Source of the DNA: HdN1 sp964473645
GTDB taxonomy: Bacteria > Pseudomonadota > Gammaproteobacteria > Pseudomonadales > Ketobacteraceae
NCBI GenBank assembly: GCA_964473645.1
Contig: CAYYPW010000010.1
Span: 124,001 to 188,000, forward strand
Reading direction: 5' to 3'
Length of the DNA stretch: 64,000 bases
A program made the translations under genes and the position numbers. The notes under the pieces were generated by a model. It saw only the letters and a list, made by a program, of their open reading frames with translations, did not search any database and was not told the origin of the DNA. Shown here in pieces: positions 63,289 through 64,000 of the stretch (positions within the stretch are counted from its first letter, which is position 1; each line of letters begins with the position of its first letter).

Positions 63289-64000
63289 ATGTCTGTCTCG
63301 CGTCGCTCCTTACTCAAAGGTGCCGTCGGCACTGCCGTTCTGCCAGCCTTGTCTGGCTGCCGGGCCGCCAATGGCGGCGCCTTTCAGCATGGCGTTGCCT
63401 CAGGCGACCCGTTGAGCGATCGCGTGATAGTGTGGACCCGTGTCACCCCACAAACCTTGCCCGTCCTCACGCTGGAGGTGGCCTGGCGGATCGCCACCGA
63501 TCCCCACCTGCTCGATGTCGTGCAAGAAGGCATCGCCACCACCCAAGACACTCGTGATTTTACAGTCAAACTCGATATAAGCGGATTGCAACCGGGCACC
63601 ACGTACTACTACCAATTTACCCACGCCGGTTGGCACTCTGACATCGGTCGCACCAAAACCCTGCCCGCCGGGCCGACAGAACACCTGCGCATTGCCTTCA
63701 CCTCTTGCTCGTGGTTCACCCAGGGCTATTTCAACGTATATAACGCCATAGCCAAGCGCCCCGACCTTGACGTAGTGCTGCATCTGGGCGATTACATTTA
63801 TGAATACGGTGCCCTCACGCAAAACCCGCTGCTGATCAACCGCAGCCACCAACCCAATCGCCATATCGTGTCGCTGCAGGATTACCGCACTCGCCACGCA
63901 CAATACAAAACCGATCCCGACTTGCGTGAAGCACACCGCCAGCACCCCTTCATCACGGTGTGGGACGATCACGAATCTGCAGACAATGCTTATCAAGACG
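63289..64000 (+). CDS. PhoD-family alkaline phosphatase, 3' end outside window
   Basis: The first 237 codons of a PhoD-type phosphatase, which releases phosphate from phosphodiesters and other organic phosphates outside the cell. ATG 63289 follows AGAAGGG. A twin-arginine motif SRRSLLKG is followed by a hydrophobic segment ending LSGC, so it may also be lipid-modified. The mature part has GVASGDPLSDRVIVWTRV, the metal-ligand motifs FTSCSW, HLGDYIYEYG and VWDDHES. The frame is open to the end of the window, so the C terminus is cut off. Another exported phosphoesterase gene lies at 47503. Confidence 0.92.
   Translation, partial: MSVSRRSLLKGAVGTAVLPALSGCRAANGGAFQHGVASGDPLSDRVIVWTRVTPQTLPVLTLEVAWRIATDPHLLDVVQEGIATTQDTRDFTVKLDISGLQPGTTYYYQFTHAGWHSDIGRTKTLPAGPTEHLRIAFTSCSWFTQGYFNVYNAIAKRPDLDVVLHLGDYIYEYGALTQNPLLINRSHQPNRHIVSLQDYRTRHAQYKTDPDLREAHRQHPFITVWDDHESADNAYQD

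Overview
The window reads as chromosomal DNA of a Gram-negative gammaproteobacterium. The support is a thiS-thiG-trmB group, hemW, FadL-type and TonB-dependent outer membrane proteins, AsmA, many lipoproteins and Tat substrates, and a type I lipase with its steric foldase. The gene content points to a lipid- or hydrocarbon-using environmental member of the Pseudomonadales/Oceanospirillales type, but species cannot be decided from the sequence. Base composition by eye is a little above 50% GC. I saw no rRNA, tRNA, CRISPR array, prophage or recognisable transposase.

Layout. 0-4.6 kb: the 3' part of hemW, a 7TMR-DISM hybrid histidine kinase and a CBS-domain protein, closed by a strong terminator. 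4.7-9.2 kb: one very large gene for a stand-alone protein resembling Tc-toxin subunit A, with no TcB or TcC partner in view. 9.6-17.6 kb: a Tat-exported amine oxidase-like flavoprotein, a lipoprotein, AsmA, a FadL-like porin and an alpha/beta hydrolase. 17.6-25.2 kb: lipase and foldase, a second 7TMR-DISM hybrid kinase whose phosphoacceptor His is Tyr, a membrane protein and a saccharopine dehydrogenase-like oxidoreductase. 25.2-35.7 kb: a nested palindromic element, a GH5 lipoprotein, an HDOD protein, a subtilase, a PstS-like protein with a porin, and a metalloprotease-propeller-barrel protein.

35.7-37.7 kb: the housekeeping group thiS-thiG-trmB on the minus strand. 37.9-43.0 kb: a four-gene minus-strand operon encoding a three-haem RoxA-like lipoprotein, a DUF4266 mini-lipoprotein, a DUF3570 outer membrane protein and ApbE flavin transferase, with a divergent AraC regulator. 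44.2-49.8 kb: an ABC_sub_bind-PAS-GGDEF signalling protein, a GSU2403-type nucleotidyltransferase behind a 13-bp inverted repeat, and a metallophosphoesterase lipoprotein. 50.0-54.9 kb: an operon of M24 peptidase-like protein, EphD-like hydrolase-SDR fusion and PF10118 protein, followed by an S33 lipase-like lipoprotein. 55.2-64 kb: a response regulator divergent from a MASE1 hybrid kinase, a TonB receptor, a PQQ-type sugar dehydrogenase, a 4HBT thioesterase and the start of a PhoD phosphatase.

The strongest leads are the solitary TcA-like protein, the ApbE-DUF3570-DUF4266-RoxA-like operon (DUF3570 carries two SGAS motifs resembling flavinylation sites), the kinase with Tyr in place of His, and short tandem duplications at the 3' ends of several genes that include the stop codon.
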